A stretch of DNA of 63,282 bases from assembly GCA_950073045.1 (NCBI GenBank), contig CATMQD010000002.1:1-63282 (forward strand). The letters run 5' to 3'. The notes below the pieces were generated by a model that was given only the letters and a program-made list of their open reading frames with translations, had not been told where the DNA came from and ran no database searches. Source of the DNA: an uncultured Flavobacteriales bacterium (GTDB lineage: Bacteria > Bacteroidota > Bacteroidia > Flavobacteriales > Schleiferiaceae). Positions 42,516 to 51,685 of this stretch are shown in pieces. Position numbers and translations under genes: made by a program. Each line of letters opens with the position of its first letter. The first letter of the stretch is position 1.

Positions 42516-43118
42516 ATGAAACCAACTGCTACGCTATTCCTGGTAATTATCATTTCATTTTTCTTTAGTGCAAGCTGTGCTAATAATAACCAGTCACAAG
42601 ACAGTCCTGTAAAGCCAGTCTCGCAAGAAGAGCCGGTTTATCAATTGGCGCTAAGCTTAAATGAAGAGAAACAGGTAGGAAAATGGGAAAATGGAAAAGC
42701 CGACTTGTCGGGGCTATCCTTACCTTTTTCATTTTCTTGGGAGGGAAGTGTTTATGAAGTGCATAAAGCAAGCACCATTGGCTGGGAAAAACAATCCGGG
42801 ACTTTCAATCTATATTTAAGCTTAGAAGTTTTTAATAGAAATACGGGCGACACTCTGCTTTATGCGGCGCCTCTAAACCTCATTAATCGCTTAAATCCTA
42901 AAGGGAGTCCTTTACCTTGTTGTCAGGCCTATTTACATTTATGTAAGCCAACCAAGGGTGCAGCCCAAGGATTTCAGAGAAACTCTAATGCTTGTATTAT
43001 CGGTTGCGATTGTGGTAAAAGTCCATGTGACCATAGTTTGAGCACTGGCGATTTAAAGGGAACTGATTTGATATCCGAGATTAGTAGGCATTTGATTGCC
43101 AATAGTGACTCTAATTAA
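42516..43118 (+). CDS. Cysteine-rich lipoprotein of unknown function
   Basis: A 200-aa lipoprotein (signal FLVIIISFFFSASC). After a low-complexity linker comes a beta-rich domain (YQLALSLNEEKQVGKWENGKADL, LPFSFSWEGSVYEVH). The C-terminal third contains eight cysteines in PLPCCQAYLHLCKP, NACIIGCDCGKSPC, a pattern suggesting disulfides or metal binding. I do not recognise the family. The gene overlaps the end of the convergent HD gene by eight bases. Confidence 0.65.
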   Translation: MKPTATLFLVIIISFFFSASCANNNQSQDSPVKPVSQEEPVYQLALSLNEEKQVGKWENGKADLSGLSLPFSFSWEGSVYEVHKASTIGWEKQSGTFNLYLSLEVFNRNTGDTLLYAAPLNLINRLNPKGSPLPCCQAYLHLCKPTKGAAQGFQRNSNACIIGCDCGKSPCDHSLSTGDLKGTDLISEISRHLIANSDSN

Positions 43119-43803
43119 TAAATGAAAATAAACTTGTCACGCTTAAGCCGAGTCTCAGCGCAATTTGTACAGACTGAAGTCGATAAATAGGTGTGTTGAT
43201 AATGTACTTTACTGGAAACCATCTTTTTGGTCTACTATTCTTCATTATAATCTCTTTGGTTTCAGCCGCAATTAAACTACGTAAAGCCATCGTTGAAGGA
43301 TTGATGGAGCACTCTTTCAGTCCATACTGGAGAGCGAAATCGTAGTCAAAATCTTTGGGGTTTACTCCTTCATTATGTTGAAGAGCCGATTCAATTCGAT
43401 CTAGAGCTTTTACAAGTTGGGCTTCCTTGCTTTCTTGCCCATTGTATTCCTCCCACAGCTTTAGCAAGGCCGTTTGTGAACTATTAGGTAAGAGGCTCAC
43501 CATTTCTTTAAAATCTCTATCCTCATATTGATCTGCATTGGGTAAAAACTGCTTTTTTGGAGCGGGAATGTCTCCTTGCAAGGCTTCACCTAAATCGTGA
43601 ATCAGACTCATAGCCAGCATTTTTTCTAAATTCAGTTCTTGCGAATACTCTTTCTGGAAAAGCATTACTAATACGGTAAGTCTCCAAGAGTGTTCGGCTA
43701 TACTCTCTTTTTTCCCTTTGCTGGTCCTAGCCGCTCGGTGTTCGTTTTTCAATGCTTCACAGGCCTTTACAAAGGCTAGTACTTTCCTAATTTCCTTGTC
43801 CAT
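43111..43803 (-). CDS. HD-domain phosphohydrolase (YfbR-like)
   Basis: A 230-aa metal-dependent hydrolase of the HD superfamily. The first His is in ESIAEHSWRLTVLVMLF, the HD pair is in MSLIHDLGEALQGDIP, and the last Asp is in LVKALDRIESALQH. The order fits the YfbR/HDDC2-type 5'-deoxynucleotidases that cleave dNMPs to nucleosides. That activity is inferred. The C-terminal extension of about 50 residues is not recognised. Confidence 0.82.
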   Translation of the reverse strand: MDKEIRKVLAFVKACEALKNEHRAARTSKGKKESIAEHSWRLTVLVMLFQKEYSQELNLEKMLAMSLIHDLGEALQGDIPAPKKQFLPNADQYEDRDFKEMVSLLPNSSQTALLKLWEEYNGQESKEAQLVKALDRIESALQHNEGVNPKDFDYDFALQYGLKECSINPSTMALRSLIAAETKEIIMKNSRPKRWFPVKYIINTPIYRLQSVQIALRLGLSVTSLFSFIN

Positions 43804-44159
43804 CTGTATTAATATTTAAAATCTCCTATACAATCTTATTGATACCTTTTAGGCTTAATGTTCTTGTATTGAGTTCTTTGTGATGTAATATTCTCACATT
43901 GTAAATGGAATGGATGTAGAACGATTTGTAAATCGGGATTAAACTTGTTCTACAGGCCTCAAGTAAGCTTGCTAATGAAGAGACAAGGGCTTTTGCTGCG
44001 GTAGAATTGAAAGAGAATTAATCGGTTTAGCTAAATAAGAGTAGAGCAAAAAAGTGCGAATCTGGAGAAAGCCAAAGCCACCAGCAGTCAAAGATTAAAC
44101 TTACTGGCCTAAATAATATAAAATAGAAGGGCCGTTATTTAGACAGAATTAAACAAGCC
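43804..44159. other. 356-base intergenic stretch without recognisable gene
   Basis: Between the divergent HD and DUF4349 genes. No ORF with family similarity, no strong hairpin and no exact TAnnTTTG box with a placed TTG. It may include promoters for both genes that I cannot pin down. Confidence 0.5.
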
Positions 44160-44969
44160 ATGAAAAAACTACTAAGCCTACTTTTTACGATTATCCTCTT
44201 TAGTGCCTGTGAAGAGCAACAATTATCCAACGGCGATAAGTTGTCAAGTGGCGTGACCGGAGTGGAGCAAAGTATTCCAATTACTCATAGAGAAGCTCCT
44301 CATCCAGCAGGTAATTCGAAAATAATTAAAGAAGGCCGCTTAGGCTTAGAAGTAGAAAACCTAGAAGAAGCAAAGTATTTCACCGATTCTTTATTGAATA
44401 GATATCAAGCCTATTATGGTGAGGAAAAGTTAGAGCGCAGCTCCTACAGGCAGAGTTACAAGCTGCTCATACGTGTTCCAAGGCAGAATTTCGAAAAATT
44501 GGTTTCGGCTTTTGATAATGGAAGCGGCCAAATAATTTACAAAGAAATCGAGAGTGAAGATGTAGGCGAGGAGTTTGTGGATTTGGAAACGCGTTTAAAT
44601 TCGAAACGTGCTGCCTTAGAACGTTATCGTCAGCTATTACAAAAGGCGAATTCCATTGAAGATATTCTTTTAGTGGAATCTAAAATTCGATTTATCGAAG
44701 AGGAAATTGAAAGTAAAACGGGCCGACTACGGTATCTGCAAGATCAAGTGGATTACAGCAGTTTATCGGTGGATATCTCCAAGGAGATCATCATGGAATC
44801 TAAAGAAGACGATGGTTTTGGTCGACAGGTCCTTAATGCCTTAGGCGATGGTTGGTCTGGATTTAGGAGCTTAATAATATTCGTAATACGAATCTGGCCA
44901 TTTTGGTTGGTTCTTTCCCTCTTAATCTGGATCATCACTAAAGGACTAAGAAAAAGGAAGAATGGCTAA
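44160..44969 (+). CDS. DUF4349 domain lipoprotein
   Basis: A 269-aa lipoprotein. Signal LLFTIILFSAC with lipid-bearing Cys. Then the DUF4349 pattern: KIIKEGRLGLEVENLEEAKYFTDSLL, the RIPRQNFEKLVSAFD strand-helix (here RVPRQNF), KEIESEDVGEEFVDLETRLNSKRAALERYRQLLQKANSIEDILLVESKIRFIEEEIES coiled coil, then VDYSSLSVDI. A C-terminal membrane span (SLIIFVIRIWPFWLVLSLLIWIITKGLRKRKNG) anchors it. Such proteins probably act in envelope stress, but this is not established. Confidence 0.87.
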   Translation: MKKLLSLLFTIILFSACEEQQLSNGDKLSSGVTGVEQSIPITHREAPHPAGNSKIIKEGRLGLEVENLEEAKYFTDSLLNRYQAYYGEEKLERSSYRQSYKLLIRVPRQNFEKLVSAFDNGSGQIIYKEIESEDVGEEFVDLETRLNSKRAALERYRQLLQKANSIEDILLVESKIRFIEEEIESKTGRLRYLQDQVDYSSLSVDISKEIIMESKEDDGFGRQVLNALGDGWSGFRSLIIFVIRIWPFWLVLSLLIWIITKGLRKRKNG

Positions 44970-45118
44970 GTGAGGTGTATAGCTTGCTATAATGTAAGCT
45001 GAAGGTAGATTGATTTAATATATCAATAATAGGATTATTATAATGATTTCCTTATTTTGAAGGACATTAATGGTTTAATTTTTAAGCTTTTTAGTCTAGA
45101 AAACACCCCACTTTTTCT

Positions 45119-46222
45119 ATGAAAGTTTATAATGTACTGTCCTCCATACCAGCGGTCAAGGGTAAATTCACCCTTAAAATTCTATTTGTAGCTTTTGTTG
45201 GAATTCATATTCCACTTTTTGCCATTATAGGCTATTTGGTGGTCTCTGCTTTGGATGCTGAAGGAGCTTGGACCATCGGACTCCTAACTTTAGGATTTAC
45301 CTTATTAGCCACCATTGCCACATTATTGGTTTTAAATAGTCTTCTTCAACCAGTACTAAAGGCTAAAAAGGCCTTAAACGATTATATAAAATACTCTAAG
45401 GTTCCGAATTTACCCACAAATTACAATGATGAGGCTGGGGTTTTAATGCGCGATATTCAGCTGGCCATTAACACTTTAGAGGAATATGAGGAACGCCGTT
45501 TAAGTTCCTTGCAGCTTTTGTCGCATGATCTGCAAAGTCCTTTAAGAACCACACTTGGAATACTCGATTTTGTAAAGGAGGAGAAGGATCCCGAATTTAT
45601 TAAAGAGCATCATTTGCTAATTGAAGAGTCGCTCCAAAGTCATTTAAGTGAATTAGAAGCTTTACTCAAGGAATTAAAGGATTCTCGCAAGGCTGGAATG
45701 GAATCCGTAGAGCTTAAGGAGTGTTCCTTAACTGATTTATTTACGGCCGTTGAAAAGCGCTTTGCGATGGCTTTAAGTCAGAAGGAATTAAAACTAGAGC
45801 TACAGAATGACTTAGATGTGCTTAAAGTACCGCAATCTCCGCTTCATAAAAGCATCATTAATATTATTAGCAATGCTATTAAATATAGCGAGCCTTCTTC
45901 CATCATAAAGCTCTCCACTAAACTGAAGGGGGATTTTCTATATATTTCCATTAAGGACCATGGCGAAGGCTTCGACCCTGAGGATACCTCTAAGATTTTT
46001 CAGTATGATTTATCACTGCGCAAAATTGGAGAGGCGCAAAAGGAAAACTCCCATGGGGTAGGTCTGCACCTTTGTCAAGCCCTTATGAATAAAGCTGGTG
46101 GCGAGATAAGGGCCTTTAGTGAAGGCAAGGGAAAAGGCGCCACATTTACCATTAAATGTCCAGTAGAGAAATTAAAGGGACAGGCGAATCACAATAGGGA
46201 AGAACGCAGCTTCTCCTTATAA
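45119..46222 (+). CDS. Membrane sensor histidine kinase
   Basis: A 367-aa kinase with two membrane spans (about 19-45 and 50-75) with almost no external loop, then a HAMP-like linker. His136 is in LSHDLQSPLRTTL, the HisKA dimerisation helix. The HATPase_c domain has SIINIISNAIKYSE, KDHGEGFDP and HGVGLHLCQAL. The near-absent periplasmic domain suggests sensing within the membrane or cytoplasm. There is no adjacent response regulator in the same direction. It converges on the LytTR regulator gene with a 34-base overlap of the coding ends. Confidence 0.87.
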   Translation: MKVYNVLSSIPAVKGKFTLKILFVAFVGIHIPLFAIIGYLVVSALDAEGAWTIGLLTLGFTLLATIATLLVLNSLLQPVLKAKKALNDYIKYSKVPNLPTNYNDEAGVLMRDIQLAINTLEEYEERRLSSLQLLSHDLQSPLRTTLGILDFVKEEKDPEFIKEHHLLIEESLQSHLSELEALLKELKDSRKAGMESVELKECSLTDLFTAVEKRFAMALSQKELKLELQNDLDVLKVPQSPLHKSIINIISNAIKYSEPSSIIKLSTKLKGDFLYISIKDHGEGFDPEDTSKIFQYDLSLRKIGEAQKENSHGVGLHLCQALMNKAGGEIRAFSEGKGKGATFTIKCPVEKLKGQANHNREERSFSL

Positions 46223-46860
46223 GCTCTCCCAATCGGAATTAGTTGTTCATTTTTTAGGCGGAGCTGTGCGCTCTGCATCTCAGTAATGTGCTTAACATTA
46301 ACCAAGTAAGAGCGATGGGCGCGTATGAAACCATTTTCTTGCAGGCTATCTTCCCAATAATTTAGGCTCTCTTTACTTAAGATAATACGATCCTTTAGGT
46401 GCAGCTCGGTATAGTCCATATCGCTTTTTATAAAGCTCAGCTCTGCGGTATTAACCCTCTGATAATCATAGCCAGTCTTTACCATAAACTCCTGGCTCGT
46501 AGAATCGGGTTCTTGGTCTAGGAATTTCTGAATAGCTTTCTGAAATCGCTCGGGGGCAATGGGTTTTAAAAGATAATCAATCACTCGATATTCGTAACTC
46601 TCCAAGGCATAATCGGGAAAGGCAGTGGTTAATATTACCGCCGGTGGTTCTTTTAAATTTCTTAGAAAGTCCATTCCCGACCACCTTGGTAAATGAATAT
46701 CTAAAAAGATAAGATCGACTTTATTCTCTTGCAGCCAATCTCTAGCATCTACAGCATTGGTAAAGGATTGCTTCAATTCTAAGTTTGGATATTTTTCCAA
46801 ATAGCGCTTAATAATTCGCTGTGCCGGAATTTGATCTTCGATAATGATGCACTGCTTCAT
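46189..46860 (-). CDS. LytTR-family response regulator
   Basis: A 223-aa regulator. REC domain with acidic IIIEDQ, phospho-acceptor Asp54 in LIFLDIHLPRW, Thr in ILTTAFPD and Lys in LLKPIAP. The C-terminal LytTR DNA-binding domain (about 125-223) starts FMVKTGYDYQRVNTAELSFIKSD and ends QLIPIGRAYKEKLRSSL. It is encoded directly after its kinase, overlapping by four bases, and next to a TonB-receptor operon on the other strand, which it might regulate. Confidence 0.92.
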   Translation of the reverse strand: MKQCIIIEDQIPAQRIIKRYLEKYPNLELKQSFTNAVDARDWLQENKVDLIFLDIHLPRWSGMDFLRNLKEPPAVILTTAFPDYALESYEYRVIDYLLKPIAPERFQKAIQKFLDQEPDSTSQEFMVKTGYDYQRVNTAELSFIKSDMDYTELHLKDRIILSKESLNYWEDSLQENGFIRAHRSYLVNVKHITEMQSAQLRLKNEQLIPIGRAYKEKLRSSLL

Positions 46861-47897
46861 GAGGCTCGGTTTAACTGAAGCTGCAAGTCCAATTCCAATT
46901 CAAATTGATCGGAGCCATCCTTTATCGACAGTTGATGTTGCTTAGGATAGAGTAAATGGAGTCTTTTTCGAACATTTTGCAGTCCTATTCCGCCTTTAAT
47001 ATCTTGAGTGTTGCTTTCACTTCCTTTGCGATTACGGCAATGGAATTTAAGTTCGCCTGCTTTATTGATAGTCAGGCTAAGTTCTATCTCCAAATTATCA
47101 CTGAGGCTGGCCAAACTATGCTTAAAAGCGTTTTCTACAAATACATTTAAAATTAATGGAGCGATCTTAAAGTCATAGGAATCAATTTCCTTTTTCCATT
47201 TTAAAATTCCACGTTCCTCAATTTGTAATTCACTAAGCTCAATAAAGCTATCTAATTGCTCTACCTCATGTTTTAGTGGTACATACCGATCTTGTGCTTC
47301 ATACAGCATATAGCGCAGTAGGCCCGAGAGCTTTAATAAAATAGTAGGCGTTTTAGGTGAGTTTTCTAAAGCGAGCGCATATACATTATTCAGATTGTTA
47401 AAGAGGAAATGTGGGTTTATCTGAGATTTTAAAAACTGCAATTCGCTTTCATTAATCAAGCTTTGCAATTCTTGCAGTTCTTTTTCTTTAGTGATGGCAT
47501 CCCAAGCGAATTTAAAGCCAGTTAAGATGGTAATTACCGGCAGTAAGTCTATTAAGGATCGGAAAATACCAGGGAAATGACTGCCTCGAGTATCGGGGAA
47601 AAAGATTTGCTCCAAAAGCCCTTCTTCCACTAGCATTACCAAGGCTAATAGTCCAATTAAAGCAGCAAAAAAGCCAATATACTTTTTGGGGTAGAGTAAT
47701 TTGGGGAATAAAAGGTAATTGAGAATGGCAGCGGCAATGGTGTAGTTAAGGAAGAAATACACTTCATAGGTTTCCACCTGATGGTTTTCGCGCCAACCTG
47801 CCCGGTCGAAGGCATAAAACACAAAAACCAAGGCATGCAGTATAATCTGAAAGATTAGCTCCCAAGCCCATTTTTTATTTCGAAAATCCATATTCAC
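46857..47897 (-). CDS. LytS-type sensor histidine kinase
   Basis: A 346-aa kinase of the LytS/YehU (His_kinase) type. Four hydrophobic spans (about 13-30, 47-60, 73-90, 108-126) precede the His_kinase box ELQFLKSQINPHFLFNNLNNVYALALENSP, where the first His is the phospho-acceptor. The HATPase part has LNVFVENAFKHSL and GGIGLQNVRKRLHLLYP. It overlaps its LytTR partner by four bases (ATGA). The signal is unknown; it is divergent from the TonB receptor gene. Confidence 0.92.
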   Translation of the reverse strand: MNMDFRNKKWAWELIFQIILHALVFVFYAFDRAGWRENHQVETYEVYFFLNYTIAAAILNYLLFPKLLYPKKYIGFFAALIGLLALVMLVEEGLLEQIFFPDTRGSHFPGIFRSLIDLLPVITILTGFKFAWDAITKEKELQELQSLINESELQFLKSQINPHFLFNNLNNVYALALENSPKTPTILLKLSGLLRYMLYEAQDRYVPLKHEVEQLDSFIELSELQIEERGILKWKKEIDSYDFKIAPLILNVFVENAFKHSLASLSDNLEIELSLTINKAGELKFHCRNRKGSESNTQDIKGGIGLQNVRKRLHLLYPKQHQLSIKDGSDQFELELDLQLQLNRAS

Positions 47898-48078
47898 ATT
47901 GCGAAGCTATCATTCTCCTAGAAAGAGTTTTAGTAAAAGCAGCTTAACGGCGATTTCAAATAGGCGAACAACCAAATTGATCTTCAATTGTAGTTTAACC
48001 ATCGACTTTGGTCGTTGGGCAGGAATTATTTGAATTTAGCTCAATTGCACAGTTCTTTTGCAGCGAAATATTTGGGAT

Positions 48079-50451
48079 ATGCAGAATTTTTGGACAAGCC
48101 TCTTTTTTATCGCCTTTATGGGATCTTCTTTTTTACTCCAAGCTCAGGAGGAAACCAAGATTAGCGGAAAGGTGTTGGATGAGGCGACTAAAAGTCCCAT
48201 TCCCTATGCTTCCATTTCCCTTTACGATGCTGAGACCAATAAAATTAAGGGCGGAACGACTACCGATGATAATGGTAGTTTCCAGCTAAATACCACCCTT
48301 AGTTCCTTTTACCTAGAATTAAGCTTTATTGGTTATGAAAATAAGGTGCTAAAAGATCTAAAGCCTGTAAATGGTCTTATTAACCTGGGTGATATCCTAT
48401 TGAGTGAGAATAGTCAAAGTTTAGATGAAATTCAGGTAACAGCAGAAAAGTCGGTGACCGAGTTTAAGCTGGATAAACGTGTTTTTAATGTGGGTAAGGA
48501 TATTAGCACCTCTGGATTAGGGGCCTTAGATGTTTTAGAGAGTGTGCCCTCGGTAAATGTGAATATCGAAGGTCAGGTTAGCTTAAGAGGGAACTCAGGA
48601 GTGCAAATTCTCATTAATGGCAAACCCTCGGTTTTAGCCGATGAAGGAAGTAATGCCTTAGGGACAATCACCGCAGATATGATTGAAAGTATCGAAGTGA
48701 TTACGAATCCATCCGCCAAGTACGAGGCGGAGGGCACCAGCGGGATTATCAATATTATTTTAAAGAAGGAAGAGAAGAAGGGCTTTAATGGCTCGGCCTC
48801 GGTAAATACTGGAGTGCCTGATAATCATAGTATTGGAGTGAGTTTAAATCGCCGCACCGAGAATTTTAATTTCTTTACCCAATTTGGAGCTGGCTACCGC
48901 TCTTTGCCTCGCATCAACGAAAGTTTAAACCGTAATTTATTGGATGGCACTGAGGTATATAGCGAAGGGAAGGAATTTAGGAATGAGAATTTCTACAACA
49001 TTACCCTAGGAACAGATTACCATATAAATGATTGGAATGTAATTACCCTTTCCGGGAATTTTGCCTACGAAATTGAAGATCAGCCCTCGGAAACTGATTT
49101 TGAGATACGCAATGGCAGCGATTCCTTATTATCGGCTTATCGTCGTACCGAGAACACTTCGGCTACAAATCCCAAGTATCAATATGATTTGCAGTACGAG
49201 AGGCAGTTTAAAAGTCATGAAGATCATAAGCTCTTAGTAAGTGCCCTAGGTCGATTTTTTGGCAAGGAGCTAAGTTCCCAATTCGTAAACACCGCTCTGG
49301 AAAACAGCGATGTAGATCCAAATCAACGTACCGAAACCAGTTTCTTCGATCGCAGTTTTGTGTACAAGGTAGATTATACCAATCCTATTACTGAGGAATA
49401 CAGCATTGAAGCAGGGGGTATTTACGATCAAAATAATGTGGGTAATAATTATGAGGTACTAAATAATAGCGCCAACGGCTATATTACCGATAGCAGCCTC
49501 ACTAATAATTTCGAGTATAATCAAAGTGTTCTGGGAATCTATGGTACAGCGGCTTATGAAGGTGAGCGTTGGGGGGTTAAATTAGGATTACGTTACGAGC
49601 ATACTTTGCTTAACACCTTATTAACTACTACCAATGAAGCCAATAATCAGGATTATTCTAATTGGTTTCCCAGCCTGCATACCACCTATGAGTTTTCACC
49701 GCGATTTTCGCTTCAAGCGGGTTATTCCCGTCGGATTTCTCGTCCACGGATGTGGGACCTAAACCCTTTCTTTAATATTCGTAACAACTATAATATCAGA
49801 AGAGGGAATCCGGCCCTTCAGCCCGAGTTTGGTGATTCTTATGAATTAACTGCCATTAGCATTTTTGAGAAATTTTCCATTAGCACCAGCATCTATCATT
49901 TATATGCTACAGAGGTAGTAGATCGGGTTACCTTCTTCGAAAACAACGTAAGCGTTACCAAACCCATTAATGTGGGAAGTCGCAACCAAACCGGTTTAGA
50001 AATTACTGGCAAATACAACCCCGTGAATTGGTTAAGTATAAATGGCGATTTCAACTATGGTTATTTTAATCGGGAAGGAGTTTTTGAAGATCAAGACTTT
50101 GCCTTTGAAGGCGATAAGTGGAATAGCCGGATGACCGCAAAGTTTAAATTACCAGCCGATTTTGATTTGGAACTTAGTGGCAATTACAATTCACCTTTTG
50201 TAAATGTGCAAGGCAATGTTTCAGGTTTCGCTTTCGCTGATCTTGGTATTCGTAAAAAACTATGGAATGGTAAGGCGGTAATCAACTTTAGCATTCGCGA
50301 TGTATTTGCTTCCCGGATTTATGAAAACTTTGTTTATCAAGAAGACTTTTACGCTTATTCCTTCTCCCAAAGAGGGCGTTTCTTTACCCTTGGCTTTAGC
50401 TACAGCTTTGGAAAAGGGGAAGCCATGACCTATAGCGGAAGACGACATTAA
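48079..50451 (+). CDS. TonB-dependent outer membrane beta-barrel receptor (carboxypeptidase-like N-domain)
   Basis: A 790-aa receptor-like protein. Signal FWTSLFFIAFMGSSFLLQAQ, then a carboxypeptidase-regulatory-like domain (TKISGKVLDEATKSPIPYASISLYD), then a plug domain (SVTEFKLDKRVFNVGKDISTSGLGALDVLESVPSVNVNIEGQVSLRGNSGVQILINGKPS) and a barrel ending RFFTLGFSYSFGK. This is the OMP_b-brl_3 type of Bacteroidota. The substrate is unknown; siderophores or peptides are typical. ATG 48079 is preferred to the TTG of the track because the signal peptide starts there. A PepSY-type membrane protein follows 13 bases later. Confidence 0.88.
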   Translation: MQNFWTSLFFIAFMGSSFLLQAQEETKISGKVLDEATKSPIPYASISLYDAETNKIKGGTTTDDNGSFQLNTTLSSFYLELSFIGYENKVLKDLKPVNGLINLGDILLSENSQSLDEIQVTAEKSVTEFKLDKRVFNVGKDISTSGLGALDVLESVPSVNVNIEGQVSLRGNSGVQILINGKPSVLADEGSNALGTITADMIESIEVITNPSAKYEAEGTSGIINIILKKEEKKGFNGSASVNTGVPDNHSIGVSLNRRTENFNFFTQFGAGYRSLPRINESLNRNLLDGTEVYSEGKEFRNENFYNITLGTDYHINDWNVITLSGNFAYEIEDQPSETDFEIRNGSDSLLSAYRRTENTSATNPKYQYDLQYERQFKSHEDHKLLVSALGRFFGKELSSQFVNTALENSDVDPNQRTETSFFDRSFVYKVDYTNPITEEYSIEAGGIYDQNNVGNNYEVLNNSANGYITDSSLTNNFEYNQSVLGIYGTAAYEGERWGVKLGLRYEHTLLNTLLTTTNEANNQDYSNWFPSLHTTYEFSPRFSLQAGYSRRISRPRMWDLNPFFNIRNNYNIRRGNPALQPEFGDSYELTAISIFEKFSISTSIYHLYATEVVDRVTFFENNVSVTKPINVGSRNQTGLEITGKYNPVNWLSINGDFNYGYFNREGVFEDQDFAFEGDKWNSRMTAKFKLPADFDLELSGNYNSPFVNVQGNVSGFAFADLGIRKKLWNGKAVINFSIRDVFASRIYENFVYQEDFYAYSFSQRGRFFTLGFSYSFGKGEAMTYSGRRH

Positions 50452-50464
50452 TTTCAAATTTAAT

Positions 50465-50968
50465 ATGAAAGCTCACCACAAGATGCGAGTTTGGCATCGC
50501 TACCTAGGTTTTTTCTTAGCCGGAATAATGGCAGTTTATGCGCTAAGCGGAATTGTATTGGTTTTCCGCGATACGGATTATTTCAAAAATCAAGAAATAA
50601 TTAATGAGCAGTTGCAAACGGGTTTAGATTCAGAGCATTTAGGACAAGCACTAAATATGAGACGGCTTAAGGTAGAGAAGGAGGAGTCTGGGATGCTATA
50701 CTTTCGTGATGGCCAATACAATTCCATCACTGGAGAGGTGTTTTACACCAAAAAGGAGCTGCCTTTCTTTTTAGATAAGATGACCCATCTGCATAAAGCA
50801 ACCAGCAGTAGGCCACTTTACTTCTTAAATATATTCTTTGGCTTAAGACTTTTATTCTTTGTGGTTTCTTCCTTTTGGATGTTTTTCCCAGGAACCAAAA
50901 TATTTAAAAAGGGCTTGTTGTTTACGGCCATCGGGGCAGTATTAACCTTTGTACTTCTTTTTGTTTGA
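50465..50968 (+). CDS. PepSY-associated membrane protein
   Basis: A 167-aa protein with an N-terminal span preceded by basic residues (MRVWHRYLGFFLAGIMAVYALSGIVLVF), which is the PepSY-TM start with its conserved HRYLG motif. A soluble middle part follows, then two C-terminal spans (YFLNIFFGLRLLFFVVSSFWMFF and GLLFTAIGAVLTFVLLFV). It lies 13 bases after the TonB receptor and has its own terminator. Such partners often reduce or handle iron from a siderophore, but this is an inference. Confidence 0.8.
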   Translation: MKAHHKMRVWHRYLGFFLAGIMAVYALSGIVLVFRDTDYFKNQEIINEQLQTGLDSEHLGQALNMRRLKVEKEESGMLYFRDGQYNSITGEVFYTKKELPFFLDKMTHLHKATSSRPLYFLNIFFGLRLLFFVVSSFWMFFPGTKIFKKGLLFTAIGAVLTFVLLFV

Positions 50969-51017
50969 TTTAATTATGCTTGGCAAGGGATAGGATTGCG
51001 AAATGCCAGTATATAGT

Positions 51018-51046
51018 AAAGCCTCAGAGTTTCTGGGGCTTTTTTT
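51018..51046 (+). terminator. Intrinsic terminator of the TonB-receptor operon
   Basis: AAAGCCTCAGA pairs with TCTGGGGCTTT (11 bp with one G.T pair) around a three-base loop, followed by TTTT, 50 bases after the stop of the PepSY-type gene. Confidence 0.9.
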
Positions 51047-51134
51047 ATTGGCAAAATATCCAAAAGCCATTTATAAAACGCTTAAGCCTCTGCTAATCAG
51101 TTCGTGTTTTCCTTATTGAGTGAAAATAGTTCTG

Positions 51135-51647
51135 ATGAAAAACAACGATACAGAATCACTGATTCCCGAAGAGCGGGTGGCCCAATGCATTATCATCCTT
51201 AGAGGGGAGAAGGTTATTTTAGACTTTCACTTAGCCGCCTTTTATCAAGTAGATAATAAGAACCTTAAACAGGCTGTACGTCGAAATTTAGAAAGGTTCC
51301 CTGAAGATTTTATGTTTAGGCTTAGTAACCAATAGATTAGCCTCCTGGTATCACAAAATGTGATACCCTCAAAAAGCCATTTGGGGGGATCTAAACCTTT
51401 TGCCTTTACCGAGTCGGGGGTAGCAATGCTGGCCAGTATTTTAAAAAGCCCCATGGCAATTTCAACCAGTATTGGCATTATAAGAACCTTCACCCAATTA
51501 CGGAAGATGAGCCTTAACTATGAGGAGCTTAAAGCCCGTATTGATAGTATTGAGAACGATTTCGGTAGAAAGTTTCGAATTTTATTTCAAGCCTTGGAAG
51601 GCATGAAGGAGCCTGAAGCTGAACGTAAAAGGATCGGATTTAAATAG
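51135..51647 (+). pseudogene. ORF6N-domain protein interrupted by an in-frame amber codon
   Basis: Two track ORFs (51120-51335 and 51360-51647) are in the same frame and together form one ORF6N-domain protein of about 170 residues, split by a single TAG at 51333-51335. The first part has VAQCIIILRGEKVILDFHLAAFYQVDNKNLKQAVRRNLERFPEDFMFRLSNQ. The second continues ISLLVSQNVIPSKSHLGGSKPFAFTESGVAML and a C-terminal coiled coil. The KilA-N/ORF6N family is phage- or mobile-element-associated DNA-binding. The break is a single substitution rather than decay, so readthrough or a recent loss are both possible. ATG 51135 or GTG 51120 could start it. The coding DNA contains a palindrome also found twice downstream. 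Confidence 0.8.
51347..51367. repeat. GTATCACA palindrome copy 1, inside the ORF6N gene
   Basis: GGTATCACA-AAA-TGTGATACC, nine-base arms around a three-base centre. It encodes the conserved LVSQNVIP segment right after the amber codon, so protein and DNA signal overlap. Confidence 0.85.
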
Positions 51648-51685
51648 CACTTAAAAAGTAAATTGCTGTTTATTAAGGTTTTAAC

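Noticed and set aside
39765-44160. Integrated element bounded by a repeat of the tRNA-Pro 3' end
   Set aside because: I looked for GGTTCAAGTCCAGTCATCC downstream and did not see a second copy; no integrase is present. The tRNA may still be a hotspot without an att repeat.
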